Assembly: GCA_910584095.1 (NCBI GenBank)
Contig: CAJTYU010000001.1
Coordinates: 281,011 to 345,010 of the forward strand
From: an uncultured Dorea sp.
GTDB lineage: Bacteria; Bacillota; Clostridia; Lachnospirales; Lachnospiraceae
Reading direction: 5' to 3'
DNA length: 64,000 nucleotides
The notes beneath the pieces were generated by a model. The model did not search any database. It was not told the origin of the DNA and saw nothing but the letters and a program-made list of their open reading frames with translations. Made by a program: the position numbers and the translations under genes. Positions 44,812 through 53,249 of this stretch are shown here, piece after piece. Within the stretch, counting starts at the first letter, position 1. Every line of letters starts with the position of its first letter.

Positions 44812-44888
44812 TTTTGATTAACAAACTATTTCAAGGTCAAAGTATATATCCTTTTAGTTTGATTGTCAAGTCTTTTGATGGTCAAATT
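44812..44888. promoter_or_regulatory. Array of FabT-type operators at the fab operon promoter
   Basis: Three TTTGAT-N-TCAAA-like palindromes: TTTTGATTAACAAA at 44812-44825, AGTTTGATTGTCAAGT at 44856-44871, and CTTTTGATGGTCAAATT at 44872-44888. A TCAAGGTCAAAG half-type site is at about 44831-44842. The middle box covers the -35 hexamer and the first lies downstream of the -10. Binding would block RNA polymerase. Confidence 0.75.
44841..44869 (-). promoter_or_regulatory. Sigma-A promoter of the fab operon
   Basis: Minus-strand TTGACA (44869-44864) and TATACT (44846-44841), spacer 17 bp, about 52 bp upstream of fabH. Near-perfect consensus, so control must be by repression. Confidence 0.88.
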
Positions 44889-44906
44889 AAATAAAATAAA
44901 AACAGA

Positions 44907-44930
44907 CGCACAGATCAAGCTTTCTGTGCG
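44907..44930 (-). terminator. Terminator upstream of the fab operon
   Basis: On the minus strand, CGCACAG and CTGTGCG enclose a 10-nt loop and are followed by TCTGTTTTTATTTTATTT. It insulates the fab promoter from upstream transcription. Confidence 0.75.
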
Positions 44931-44969
44931 CCCAATTTCTATATTTACAAATATAATCCTACAAAGAAT

Positions 44970-45083
44970 TTAGTTGCCAGCCCTCTCCGCGAAATCTTTT
45001 ACAACTGCATTAAATTCTTCCGGCCTTTCTCTTGACGAATTATGCGCAGAGCCAGGAAGTACGCAAACTTCCCCCGTTTGGCG
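44970..45083 (-). pseudogene. C-terminal remnant of an alpha/beta hydrolase
   Basis: A 37-codon open stretch reads RQTGEVCVLPGSAHNSSRER and then PEEFNAVVKDFAERAGN before a TAA. The VLPGSAH...PEEFN..V..F pattern is the classic end of alpha/beta-hydrolase-fold enzymes (catalytic His region). A TGA directly precedes it and there is no start codon or N-terminal part upstream, where an unrelated gene ends 70 bp away. It is a gene relic. A functional terminator still follows. Confidence 0.7.
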
Positions 45084-45155
45084 TCATTGAATTATAATAA
45101 AACGCTTGATTGCAAGAAGCCGCTGCGCTTCTTCTGCAGTAGCATACTCCTTTCT

Positions 45156-46763
45156 TTAACCAAAAAACAGCCGATAACAAACAAATACAAGCGCCACTGC
45201 CGCCACGCATGCCGCCTCTATCAAAATTGTCCTATCTCTTTTCTCCTTTGCTCCCTTTTTTAAATCCTCCGGCTCTTCCAATATTCCCCATGGACTGTAT
45301 TTCTGCATTTTCAGCACAATTCCCTTTTTTTCATTTTCACCTATGGAACGTAAAAATTCGCGCCAGTTATCCTCCAGCCGCCGCATTCCCTTTATCAAGT
45401 CCGCCTGCATTGTCTGTTCCCTTAGAAGCATCTGAAAAAAACCTGCCCTGTCGGAATATGCCTTCTGTGCGCGGTATGCCTCGTTCGCTTTTTTCTCCAT
45501 GAACAAACGATACGCATACTCCAGCCCCTCTTCTATCGCTTTCTGCGGATTTCTCGTTCTTTCATACGCGTTAGTTGTATAATAGTATACTTTATAAATA
45601 CCCTTCTGAGACAGATAATAGTCCACCATCTGATTGATCGCATTCCTCAAAGGCGTTGCCATACTATTATTTCTTCCAGTATTTGCCGCATAAACCTGTC
45701 CCTTTATATTAGTAATGGCGGCAATAAGCCCCCGCACTTCATCATTTTGCGCGCTGATGCCGGAATCCTTTAACAGATTGCCGCTTCCGTTCACATGGGA
45801 CGCAAAAAGATTCGCCCGTTCAAGCTCCTTCCCCGTAAGCGCCGTTTTTCCCTCAGCGTTATCTGCATTTCCTCCTGAAATTTTTCCTCTCTGGCTCATC
45901 TGCAGCTCTTCCGATTTTCGCTGGGCGTCAAAGTTCTGATTCATCTGAATACTTCTTCCATCCGCCAGTTTATAAATCCTGCCCTCTTCTATTCCCGATG
46001 CTGTCTGCACATAGGCGCTGCCGCGCGCCGCGCTCCTGCCGGCTGCCTGCTGGCCCGAAGATTCCGGAGCAAAATACCGAAAGCTCTGAGCAGACGCCTT
46101 ATTCCCCTGTGCATAAAATCTGGAAGCCGCCCTGCCGGAAATAGATTCTCCTGTCGTCTGCCTATATACGCTGGCTTTAATAAGATTCAAGGTGTCTGTC
46201 TGCCCTGTCTTCTCCAGAAGCTGCTTTAAATCCTTCAAATCCACTTCCAGCAGAAGGTTCAGTTTCTCCGCTAGGACTGCATTCAGCCGCTCCATCTGAG
46301 CCGCCTGCTCTTCACCCAAGGTATGGGTTAAAATTGCTTCCAAAAGTTCCAGATACAGCTTGGATAGCTCCTCAAGCTGAGCTGACAAATCCTGTTCTTT
46401 CACCGGCATCCACTGCTGAAATGCCTCCCACAGCTCTTTCATCATCTCCAGCGTCCACCTAATATCCACATTCTCCGGAAGCTTTCCTTCAATTCCAAAC
46501 CATTTACTCTGCTTAGACAGCTCCGACGTATCCTTCTTATCCTCCTGCCGTTCCTTCTCCGCATCCTTTTTTGCTTCCCGTTCCGTACGTTCCATTTCCA
46601 GCTCCTGACGCGCCTTGGCCGCCTGCCTAGCCGCCTCTGTAATCAATACCTGTCCGGCTTCTAACTGTGCGCCCTTTTTTGCAATTCTTGCATCCATTAC
46701 AGATGCCGCCGCTGACGGCTGCATAGAACCAGAATTTCCTCCCGCCTGTTTTACTTGCGCCAT
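45156..46763 (-). CDS. Large tail-anchored coiled-coil protein of unknown function
   Basis: 535 aa, no family recognised. Residues 25-90 are a charged, likely coiled-coil segment rich in K, E, R and A (QEDKKDTSEL). Residues 120-200 hold Leu-rich amphipathic helices (LYLELLEAILTHTLGE). The middle (200-330) is Ser/Ala/Gly/Gln-rich and low in complexity. A more ordered region follows (about 340-480; NQMVDYYLSQKGIYKVYYYT). One C-terminal membrane helix (ILIEAACVAAVALVFVCYRL) ends in FFG. No signal peptide, so a cytoplasmic protein anchored by its tail is likely. Monocistronic; AAGGAT precedes the ATG. Not a toxin or phage gene I can name. Confidence 0.8.
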   Translation of the reverse strand: MAQVKQAGGNSGSMQPSAAASVMDARIAKKGAQLEAGQVLITEAARQAAKARQELEMERTEREAKKDAEKERQEDKKDTSELSKQSKWFGIEGKLPENVDIRWTLEMMKELWEAFQQWMPVKEQDLSAQLEELSKLYLELLEAILTHTLGEEQAAQMERLNAVLAEKLNLLLEVDLKDLKQLLEKTGQTDTLNLIKASVYRQTTGESISGRAASRFYAQGNKASAQSFRYFAPESSGQQAAGRSAARGSAYVQTASGIEEGRIYKLADGRSIQMNQNFDAQRKSEELQMSQRGKISGGNADNAEGKTALTGKELERANLFASHVNGSGNLLKDSGISAQNDEVRGLIAAITNIKGQVYAANTGRNNSMATPLRNAINQMVDYYLSQKGIYKVYYYTTNAYERTRNPQKAIEEGLEYAYRLFMEKKANEAYRAQKAYSDRAGFFQMLLREQTMQADLIKGMRRLEDNWREFLRSIGENEKKGIVLKMQKYSPWGILEEPEDLKKGAKEKRDRTILIEAACVAAVALVFVCYRLFFG

Positions 46764-46830
46764 ATCCTTCGCCTCAATTTCTCTAATATCTTTACCTATA
46801 AACTATATCCTATTTCGTAATGAAAGAAAA

Positions 46831-46854
46831 GGGCTGATGAACAATCACCAGCCC
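46831..46854 (-). terminator. Terminator of pfkA
   Basis: GGGCTGGTGA and TCATCAGCCC (G-T pairs allowed) enclose a 4-nt loop, then CTTTTCTTTC on the minus strand. Confidence 0.8.
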
Positions 46855-46883
46855 GTTATACTTATGTAATAGATAACTTCTGT

Positions 46884-47927
46884 CTAGAATGAGAATGTCA
46901 TTGCTTTCAGAACCGCCTTTTCCTCTTCATCCAGCTTGTTCTGCAGCTTAAGGCCCTCTACCATGTCAATATCCTTAAGTCCGCCGTCCTGACGTACAAT
47001 AACCCGATTGGTCTTGCCTTCCGCCAGAGTCTGAACCGCCGCATATCCCATGCGTGTAGCTGTTACACGGTCTCTTGCAGACGGCGCGCCGCCTCTCTGC
47101 AGATGCCCCAATACAGTAACTCTTGGATCTAAGCCAAGTTCAGAACGAATCATTTCTGCAACCTGATCGCCTGCTGAACCGTTTCCAACCTCATCATTGT
47201 CCAGACTGCCGTCAGATTTACGTTTTGCACCCTCTGCAACAATTACCATAAAATGAGTGCGTCCGGCAAGACGCGCATTCCGGATCTTCTCAGCTACATG
47301 AGCTTCAAAATCCCAAGGCTCCTCCGGAATCAAAACTGCTGTTGCTCCTGTAGCAATACCTACATACAACGCAAGATTGCCTGCCCGGTGTCCCATAACC
47401 TCGATAACAGAACATCTCTCATGAGACTGCATTGTGTCGCGGATTTTATCAATTGCCTCAATCGCCGTATTTGCTGCCGTATCATATCCAATACTATAAT
47501 GGCTGCATCCGATATCATTGTCAATCGTTCCCGGTATTCCTACTACTGAAATAGGAAATTCATTAGAAAGCGCTAATGCACCGCTGAAGGTACCGTCGCC
47601 GCCGATCGTCACCAGCCCGTCCAAGCCAAATAAACGGCAGTTATTGTATGCCTTCTGGCGTCCTTCCTTTGTGCGGAATTCCTGGCTGCGGGCCGTATAC
47701 AATATCGTACCGCCCTTGTTGATAATGCGAGCTACATCGCCGGCCGTCATACGAAACATATCGCCGTTAATCAGTCCGTGCCATCCGCGCCTGATTCCAA
47801 CCACCTCAATGCCCATAAAAAGCGCTGTACGCACAACCGCGCGGACCGCTGCATTCATGCCGGGAGCATCGCCGCCGGAGGTCAGAACTCCAATTCGTCT
47901 TACTGCATTCTTCTTTTCATTTTCCAT
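46884..47927 (-). CDS. pfkA: 6-phosphofructokinase
   Basis: 347 aa. VLTSGGDAPGMNAAVRAVVR start, then GGDGTFSGA, VGIPGTIDND and the GHLQRGGAPSARDR region. Gly after GGD suggests the ATP-dependent form over the PPi type (inference). The start at MENEKKNAVRR (47927) has GAGGTG 6 nt upstream; a longer frame to 47978 exists but is unlikely. Glycolytic key enzyme. Monocistronic with a terminator. Confidence 0.95.
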   Translation of the reverse strand: MENEKKNAVRRIGVLTSGGDAPGMNAAVRAVVRTALFMGIEVVGIRRGWHGLINGDMFRMTAGDVARIINKGGTILYTARSQEFRTKEGRQKAYNNCRLFGLDGLVTIGGDGTFSGALALSNEFPISVVGIPGTIDNDIGCSHYSIGYDTAANTAIEAIDKIRDTMQSHERCSVIEVMGHRAGNLALYVGIATGATAVLIPEEPWDFEAHVAEKIRNARLAGRTHFMVIVAEGAKRKSDGSLDNDEVGNGSAGDQVAEMIRSELGLDPRVTVLGHLQRGGAPSARDRVTATRMGYAAVQTLAEGKTNRVIVRQDGGLKDIDMVEGLKLQNKLDEEEKAVLKAMTFSF

Positions 47928-48082
47928 AGTAACACCTCGTTTCCAGTTTCTCATGTACCTACGCTGACTAAAATACATTCACAAATATTTTAGCAATCCA
48001 AAAAAGATATGTCTATGGTAATATTGATAAAAAGTTATTAAAGTTTTCGTGCATATCGCCCTATAAATACAGTTCGTCTCTC

Positions 48083-48877
48083 CTACAAGCTTCTTGAAAT
48101 CTCTTCTGCTTCTTTTACTGCTTCAAATACCGCGCTCCGAAATCCCATCTGCTCTAACACGCGCACGCCGCCAATCGTCGTTCCCGCCGGCGAGCATACC
48201 ATATCTTTCAATTCTCCCGGGTGTTTTCCGGTCTCCATTACCATCTTAGCGCTTCCAAGCACAGCCTGCGCGGCAAATTTATATGCCTGTGTCCTTGGCA
48301 TTCCGCAGCATACGGCTGAGTCTGCCATAGCCTCAATAAACATAAAGACAAAAGCAGGCGAGCTTCCGCTTACCGCTGTAACTGTATCCATCAGCCTTTC
48401 CGAAACAATCTCCACACAGCTAAAACTTTCCAGAATCCCCTTTACCTTAACCAAGTCGCCATCAGAAATCAATTCATTCGGGCAGGCCGCCGTCATACCT
48501 TCCCCCACCAGAGCCGGTGTGTTTGGCATACAGCGTACAAGCTTTACATCTTTGCCGAACCGGTCTCTTAACCACGCAAGCGTTTTCCCCGGCGCAATCG
48601 TAATAATAATCTGCTCGGGCCCGACCTCTTCCTTAATCCCGTAAATTACATCTTCATAGAACTGCGGCTTTACAGATAAAAATATTACGTCTGCTTTCCG
48701 AACCACCTCTTTATTATCGGCTGTTGCCTGAATTTTAAATTGAGCCTTGGCCTTTTCTCTTCCCGGTGCATAGATATCAGCTCCAATGATATCTTTTGGA
48801 GTGACGATCCCCTTCTTAATAACTCCTCCCATAATTGCCGATGCCATATTGCCTGTTCCGATAAATCCCAGCTTCAT
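48083..48877 (-). CDS. proC: Pyrroline-5-carboxylate reductase
   Basis: 264 aa. N-terminal Rossmann motif GFIGTGNMASAIMGG; IFLSVKPQFYEDV; VRCMPNTPALVGEGMTA; C-terminal CSPAGTTIGGVRVLEQMGFR. Last step of proline synthesis. GGAGAGC before the start. Single gene, no other pro genes adjacent. Confidence 0.96.
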   Translation of the reverse strand: MKLGFIGTGNMASAIMGGVIKKGIVTPKDIIGADIYAPGREKAKAQFKIQATADNKEVVRKADVIFLSVKPQFYEDVIYGIKEEVGPEQIIITIAPGKTLAWLRDRFGKDVKLVRCMPNTPALVGEGMTAACPNELISDGDLVKVKGILESFSCVEIVSERLMDTVTAVSGSSPAFVFMFIEAMADSAVCCGMPRTQAYKFAAQAVLGSAKMVMETGKHPGELKDMVCSPAGTTIGGVRVLEQMGFRSAVFEAVKEAEEISRSL

Positions 48878-49026
48878 TGCTCTCCTCCCAACCCCTTTTA
48901 TTCATTTCCCGTTTTATGTACAATCTTGTTTTCTTAGACCTTAGCACCTCTCATTTAAAATGTCAACGCTCTTCACTTCATTTGCATGGCATTATCCTTT
49001 TGATTGATCACAGGCAGTTTCCGACG

Positions 49027-49067
49027 AAAAAAGCGCTTCCCTGCCTCCCGGCAGAAAGCGCTTTTTT
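49027..49067. terminator. Bidirectional-looking terminator after the dehydrogenase complex operon
   Basis: AAAAAAGCGCTT and AAGCGCTTTTTT form a perfect 12-bp stem with a smaller inner CTGCC/GGCAG stem. It ends the E3-proximal transcript. Confidence 0.92.
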
Positions 49068-49105
49068 CTATAAACATTTTAAGAAGGAATTTGAAAAACT
49101 CTAAA

Positions 49106-50836
49106 TTATTTTTTCTTCGGAGGCTGGTGGATGCAAAGCCCCAGACAATCTGCGCAAGCCTCTGCAAATGCCTCTGAATAGCTTGGATGAGCGTGAATAA
49201 TTGATTCCGCCACCTCGTTTACCGTAATCTCCATCTGCATCAAAGCCGCGGGCTCCGCGATCATCTCAGATGCGACGCCGCCTACCATATGGACTCCTAA
49301 GATCTGCCCATATTTGTTATCGGCGATTACCTTGATAAATCCTGCCTTTTCACCGGATGCTACGCTTCTTCCGTTAGCCGCCATATTAAAACGTCCTACC
49401 CGGATGCCTTCCGGATGAAGCTCTCTTGCCTTCGCCTCGGTAAGTCCCACAGAAGCCGCTTCCGGCGACAGATACAGACAGCTTGGAACATAGCGCAGGT
49501 CACATTTTACTGCGCTGCCCTTTACCGCGTTCTCGGCAGCCGTCTCGCCCATCTTGAATGCAGAGTGGGCCAGCATGATCCGGCCGTTGATGTCTCCGCA
49601 CGCGTAAATGTTATCGACGTTTGTCTTCATGGTATCGTCTACCATGATCTTACCGCGCTCTGTCTTAATCTGGTCTGCCAGCTTGCCAAGGCATCCAAGA
49701 TCCGCCGCCCTTCCAATGGAAAGAAGCACTTTATCACACTCAAATTCGCCGTTATCCGTAACAATTACCGGATGTCCCGCGTTATCTTTAATCTCCAATA
49801 CCTTGCGTCCGCAGTTTACGCTTGCGCCGGATTTCTTTAAGGTCTTGTCAACCTCTGCAGAAATATCCTGATCCAGCATGGATACTACCCGGTCCATCGC
49901 CTCTACGATCGTAACCTTGCTGCCAAACGCGCTGAATGCGGATGCCAGCTCACATCCGATTACGCCGCCGCCGATGATGCCAAGCCGCTCTGGAACTGCT
50001 TCCATATCCAGAATCTCATCGCTGGTCATAACATCCTTGTGGTCTACTCCCGGAATCGGAATGCGGATCGCCTTAGAACCGCCGCACAGGATAATCTTGT
50101 CCGCCTGATAGGTCTTTCCGCCACAGGCTACCGTAGCAGCGGACTCAAGAGCAGCCTCCCCATTTACCAGAGTTACGCCGTTGCTCTTTAACAGGCCGGC
50201 CACGCCGCCGGTCAGTGTCTTTACTACGTTGTTCTTATACGCAACCACTTTCGGCATATCAACGCTGTGCTCGGCATTTACCACAATGCCTCTGGAAGCA
50301 GCCGCTTCAATATGATGAATGTATTCTGCTGTCTTAAGGTAAGTCTTCGTTGGGATGCAGCCTCTGTTCAGGCAGGTTCCTCCCACCGTATCTTTCTCAA
50401 AGATTACAACCTTTCCGCCAAGCTGTGCGGCGCGGATTGCCGCCACATATCCCGCCGGGCCTCCGCCGATTACTGCAACGTCGTATCCGTCTTTCCTCTC
50501 GGCCTTTACTGCCGAAGCTTCTGCTGCTTTCGGCGCCTCTGCTACCTTCGGCGCTTCAGATACCGCTGCCGGCGCGCCCGCCTCCGGAACTTTCTCGCCT
50601 GGCTCTCCGATATATCCCACTGCCGTCAATACCGGAACCACTGCGCCGTCCTCATAGAGCTTTGCAAGGAGCACGCCCGCCTCCGGAGATTCGGTCTCCA
50701 TCGTGATCTTGTCCGTCTCGATCTCCATAAACGGCTCGTCTTTTTCAATCTTGTCGCCAACATTTTTCAGCCACTTTACGATGGTACCTTCCTCCATGTC
50801 CATACCATTCTTCGGCATATACAATTCTGTTGCCAT
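49106..50836 (-). CDS. acoL: Dihydrolipoyl dehydrogenase (E3) with N-terminal lipoyl domain
   Basis: 576 aa. Residues 1-80 are a lipoyl domain with the modified Lys in EIETDKITMETE, nearly identical to that of the adjacent E2. An Ala/Pro/Lys-rich linker leads to the E3 flavoprotein: FAD motif VIGGGPAGYVAA, redox disulfide GGTCLNRGCIPTK (near 155-160), NAD motif IIGGGVIGCELASAF and the C-terminal HAHPSYSEAFAEA. Re-oxidises dihydrolipoamide with NAD. Fourth gene of the complex operon. The gene symbol is by analogy with aco operons; a pyruvate dehydrogenase role is equally possible. Confidence 0.93.
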   Translation of the reverse strand: MATELYMPKNGMDMEEGTIVKWLKNVGDKIEKDEPFMEIETDKITMETESPEAGVLLAKLYEDGAVVPVLTAVGYIGEPGEKVPEAGAPAAVSEAPKVAEAPKAAEASAVKAERKDGYDVAVIGGGPAGYVAAIRAAQLGGKVVIFEKDTVGGTCLNRGCIPTKTYLKTAEYIHHIEAAASRGIVVNAEHSVDMPKVVAYKNNVVKTLTGGVAGLLKSNGVTLVNGEAALESAATVACGGKTYQADKIILCGGSKAIRIPIPGVDHKDVMTSDEILDMEAVPERLGIIGGGVIGCELASAFSAFGSKVTIVEAMDRVVSMLDQDISAEVDKTLKKSGASVNCGRKVLEIKDNAGHPVIVTDNGEFECDKVLLSIGRAADLGCLGKLADQIKTERGKIMVDDTMKTNVDNIYACGDINGRIMLAHSAFKMGETAAENAVKGSAVKCDLRYVPSCLYLSPEAASVGLTEAKARELHPEGIRVGRFNMAANGRSVASGEKAGFIKVIADNKYGQILGVHMVGGVASEMIAEPAALMQMEITVNEVAESIIHAHPSYSEAFAEACADCLGLCIHQPPKKK

Positions 50837-50915
50837 GTTAATCCTCCATATATTCTGCTATTACAATATTTGCCCCCGATTGCTCCTCACTCCGCGCTCC
50901 CGCAATCCTAAGGCG

Positions 50916-52232
50916 TCATATCAATATACTAACCGGGTTCTCCAACAAATTCTTCAGGTAAGATTCAAACTCACATACTTCGGTACCGTTTAGGATTCTG
51001 TGGTCGAAAGTTACGCAGATCATCATCTTCTTACGTACGACTACTTCCCCGTCAGCTAAAGCCAGCTCGTCTTCCGTGCCGCATACGCCCACAATGGACG
51101 CCTCCGGCTGGTTAATGATCGGGGTAAAGCTGTGTGTTCCGTACATACCGATATTGGAAATGGTAATACGGCCGTCGCCCATCTCATCCGGCATGAGCTT
51201 TCCTTCTCTTGCTTTCTTTGCCAGTTCTTTCGCCTTCTTAGAAACCTCTACAAGACTCTTCTTATCGACATCCTTAATTACCGGAACGACAAGTCCGTCG
51301 TCGATGCCTACCGCCATGCCGACATTGATCTGGTTGTGTACCACGTACTCATTACCCTCTAAGGTCATACGGAACCGCTCAAACTCTGCCGCCGCCTTGC
51401 CCACTGCCTTGATAATGAGATCGTTGACAGATACCTTATCCGGTTTCTCCTTACCTTGATTGATCTTTGCCCTAAGTGCAAGCAGCTCTGTTACATCCAC
51501 CTTAATATTTTGGGTAACATTCGGGATTTCCGTATGGCTCGCGCTCATTCTCTGCGCGATTACCTTACGCATGCCGGACAGCTTTCTGCGTTCAAGAACT
51601 TCCTCAATCTCTTTTACTGCAGCTTCAATCTCAGCCTTTTCCTCCGGCGTCAGATCGGCGCTTGTAATCTTGCCGCGGTAACCGCTTCCGGTTACGGTCT
51701 TTAAGTCAATGCCCATGTCTGCTGCCATAGCCCTTGCAAGCGGGGTAGCCTTCGGCTGTGCATGGATCGCATTCTCTACATCGATTGCACGGATCTCTCC
51801 GTGACGTCCGGAAGGCGTAACCTCCGTCAAATCAACTCCGTTATCAGAAGCGATCTTCTTCGCATATGGAGTTGCCGGAATCCCATTTCCGCCGGAAAGA
51901 ACCTTAACCGGCGCCGTCTTCTTAGAAACTGCCGCAGCCTCCTTTTTTTCCTCTGCCGGAACCGCCGCTTCCGTATATTCCGGAACCTTCTCTCCGGGTT
52001 CTCCCACGTATCCAACTGCCGTAAGAACCGGGACAACTGCGCCGTCCTCATAGAGCTTTGCAAGTAACACGCCCGCTGCAGGGGACTCGGTTTCCATCGT
52101 GATTTTATCCGTCTCGATCTCCATAAAAGGCTCATCCTTCTCGATCGTATCGCCTACATTCTTCAGCCACTTTACGATGGTGCCTTCCTCCATGTCCATG
52201 CCGTTCTTCGGCATACAAATTGCTGTTGCCAT
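50916..52232 (-). CDS. acoC: Dihydrolipoamide acyltransferase (E2) of acetoin/pyruvate dehydrogenase complex
   Basis: 438 aa. Lipoyl domain 1-80 (EIETDKITME). Two consecutive peripheral-subunit-binding segments (ATPYAKKIASDNGVDL at about 122 and ATPLARAMAADMGIDL at about 163, each ending in a G-x-I/K-T/R..D pattern). Then the catalytic acyltransferase domain (about 215-438). The active-site segment reads DHRILNG; most E2 proteins have DHRxxDG, so the usual Asp is Asn. The doubled binding domain is also unusual. It transfers acetyl groups to CoA. 17 bp after the E1-beta gene. Confidence 0.92.
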   Translation of the reverse strand: MATAICMPKNGMDMEEGTIVKWLKNVGDTIEKDEPFMEIETDKITMETESPAAGVLLAKLYEDGAVVPVLTAVGYVGEPGEKVPEYTEAAVPAEEKKEAAAVSKKTAPVKVLSGGNGIPATPYAKKIASDNGVDLTEVTPSGRHGEIRAIDVENAIHAQPKATPLARAMAADMGIDLKTVTGSGYRGKITSADLTPEEKAEIEAAVKEIEEVLERRKLSGMRKVIAQRMSASHTEIPNVTQNIKVDVTELLALRAKINQGKEKPDKVSVNDLIIKAVGKAAAEFERFRMTLEGNEYVVHNQINVGMAVGIDDGLVVPVIKDVDKKSLVEVSKKAKELAKKAREGKLMPDEMGDGRITISNIGMYGTHSFTPIINQPEASIVGVCGTEDELALADGEVVVRKKMMICVTFDHRILNGTEVCEFESYLKNLLENPVSILI

Positions 52233-52249
52233 CCCTATTCCTCCTTCGA

Positions 52250-53233
52250 TTATAATACGTCTCTAACTGCAGCTTCAATCTTCGCCGGAGTAGGGAATGT
52301 CTCAGCCTCAAGTACCGGGTTAAATGGTACCGGGCAGTACAGCGCGCCGACTCTCTTGATTGGAGCGTCCAGATAGTAGAATGCTTCGCTGTCGGTAATT
52401 GTTGCCGCGATCTCACCGCCGAAACCGCCGAACTGAACCGCCTCATGTACGATTACGACCCTGTGGGTCTTCTTTGCCGTTGCAATGATCGCATCCTTAT
52501 CCAGCGGAGAAAGCGTGCGCAGATCAACCACCTCTGCGTTAATTCCTTCTTCGGCAAGTTTCTCAGCAACCTGAAGGCTCATCTGCACCATTCTTCCGTA
52601 AGTGATAATGGATACGTCCGTACCCTCTCTCTTTACGTCGGCAACGCCAAGCGGAATGGTATAATCCTCATCCGGAATCATGCCTTTTTCCTTATATAAT
52701 CTCTTCTGCTCTAAGAATACAACCGTGTTGTTATCACGGATAGAAGCTTTCAGTAATCCCTTTGCATCATATGGGGTAGACGGAACTACAACCTTAAGTC
52801 CCGGTACATGAAGATACATCTGCTCTAAGGATTGTGAATGCTGTGCAGCCGCGCCTGTACCGCCGCCGGAAGGAGTACGGATTACCATCGGCACGTTTAC
52901 CTTTCCCGCGAACATGAAATGCATCTTTGCAGCCTGATTGATAATTTGGTCATAGCATACTGCCATAAAATCAGAGAACATCAGCTCTACGATGGGACGC
53001 ATCCCTGTGATGGCAGAGCCCACGCCCGCTCCCATAAACGCCGTTTCGGAAATGGGGGTCTCGCGGATCCTTTCCGGCCCGAACTCTTCCAGCATCTTCT
53101 TGGAAACACCGAACGCACCGCAATATGCTCCAATGTCTTCGCCCATAAAATATACACTCTCATCGCGGCGCATCTCCTCGACCATAGCCTCACGAACCGC
53201 GTCTCTATAAGTAATCTGTCTCATTTCACTCAT
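52250..53233 (-). CDS. acoB: 2-oxo acid / acetoin dehydrogenase E1 component, beta subunit
   Basis: 327 aa transketolase-like protein: ITYRDAVREAMVEEM start, FMGEDIGAYCGAFGVSK, ETPISETAFMGAGVGSA, MVIRTPSGGGTGAAAQHSQS, VDLRTLSPLDKD. Forms the heterotetrameric TPP-dependent E1 with the upstream alpha subunit. It starts 16 bp after the alpha gene with GGAGGG. Confidence 0.94.
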   Translation of the reverse strand: MSEMRQITYRDAVREAMVEEMRRDESVYFMGEDIGAYCGAFGVSKKMLEEFGPERIRETPISETAFMGAGVGSAITGMRPIVELMFSDFMAVCYDQIINQAAKMHFMFAGKVNVPMVIRTPSGGGTGAAAQHSQSLEQMYLHVPGLKVVVPSTPYDAKGLLKASIRDNNTVVFLEQKRLYKEKGMIPDEDYTIPLGVADVKREGTDVSIITYGRMVQMSLQVAEKLAEEGINAEVVDLRTLSPLDKDAIIATAKKTHRVVIVHEAVQFGGFGGEIAATITDSEAFYYLDAPIKRVGALYCPVPFNPVLEAETFPTPAKIEAAVRDVL

Positions 53234-53249
53234 CTTATTTCCCTCCTAA

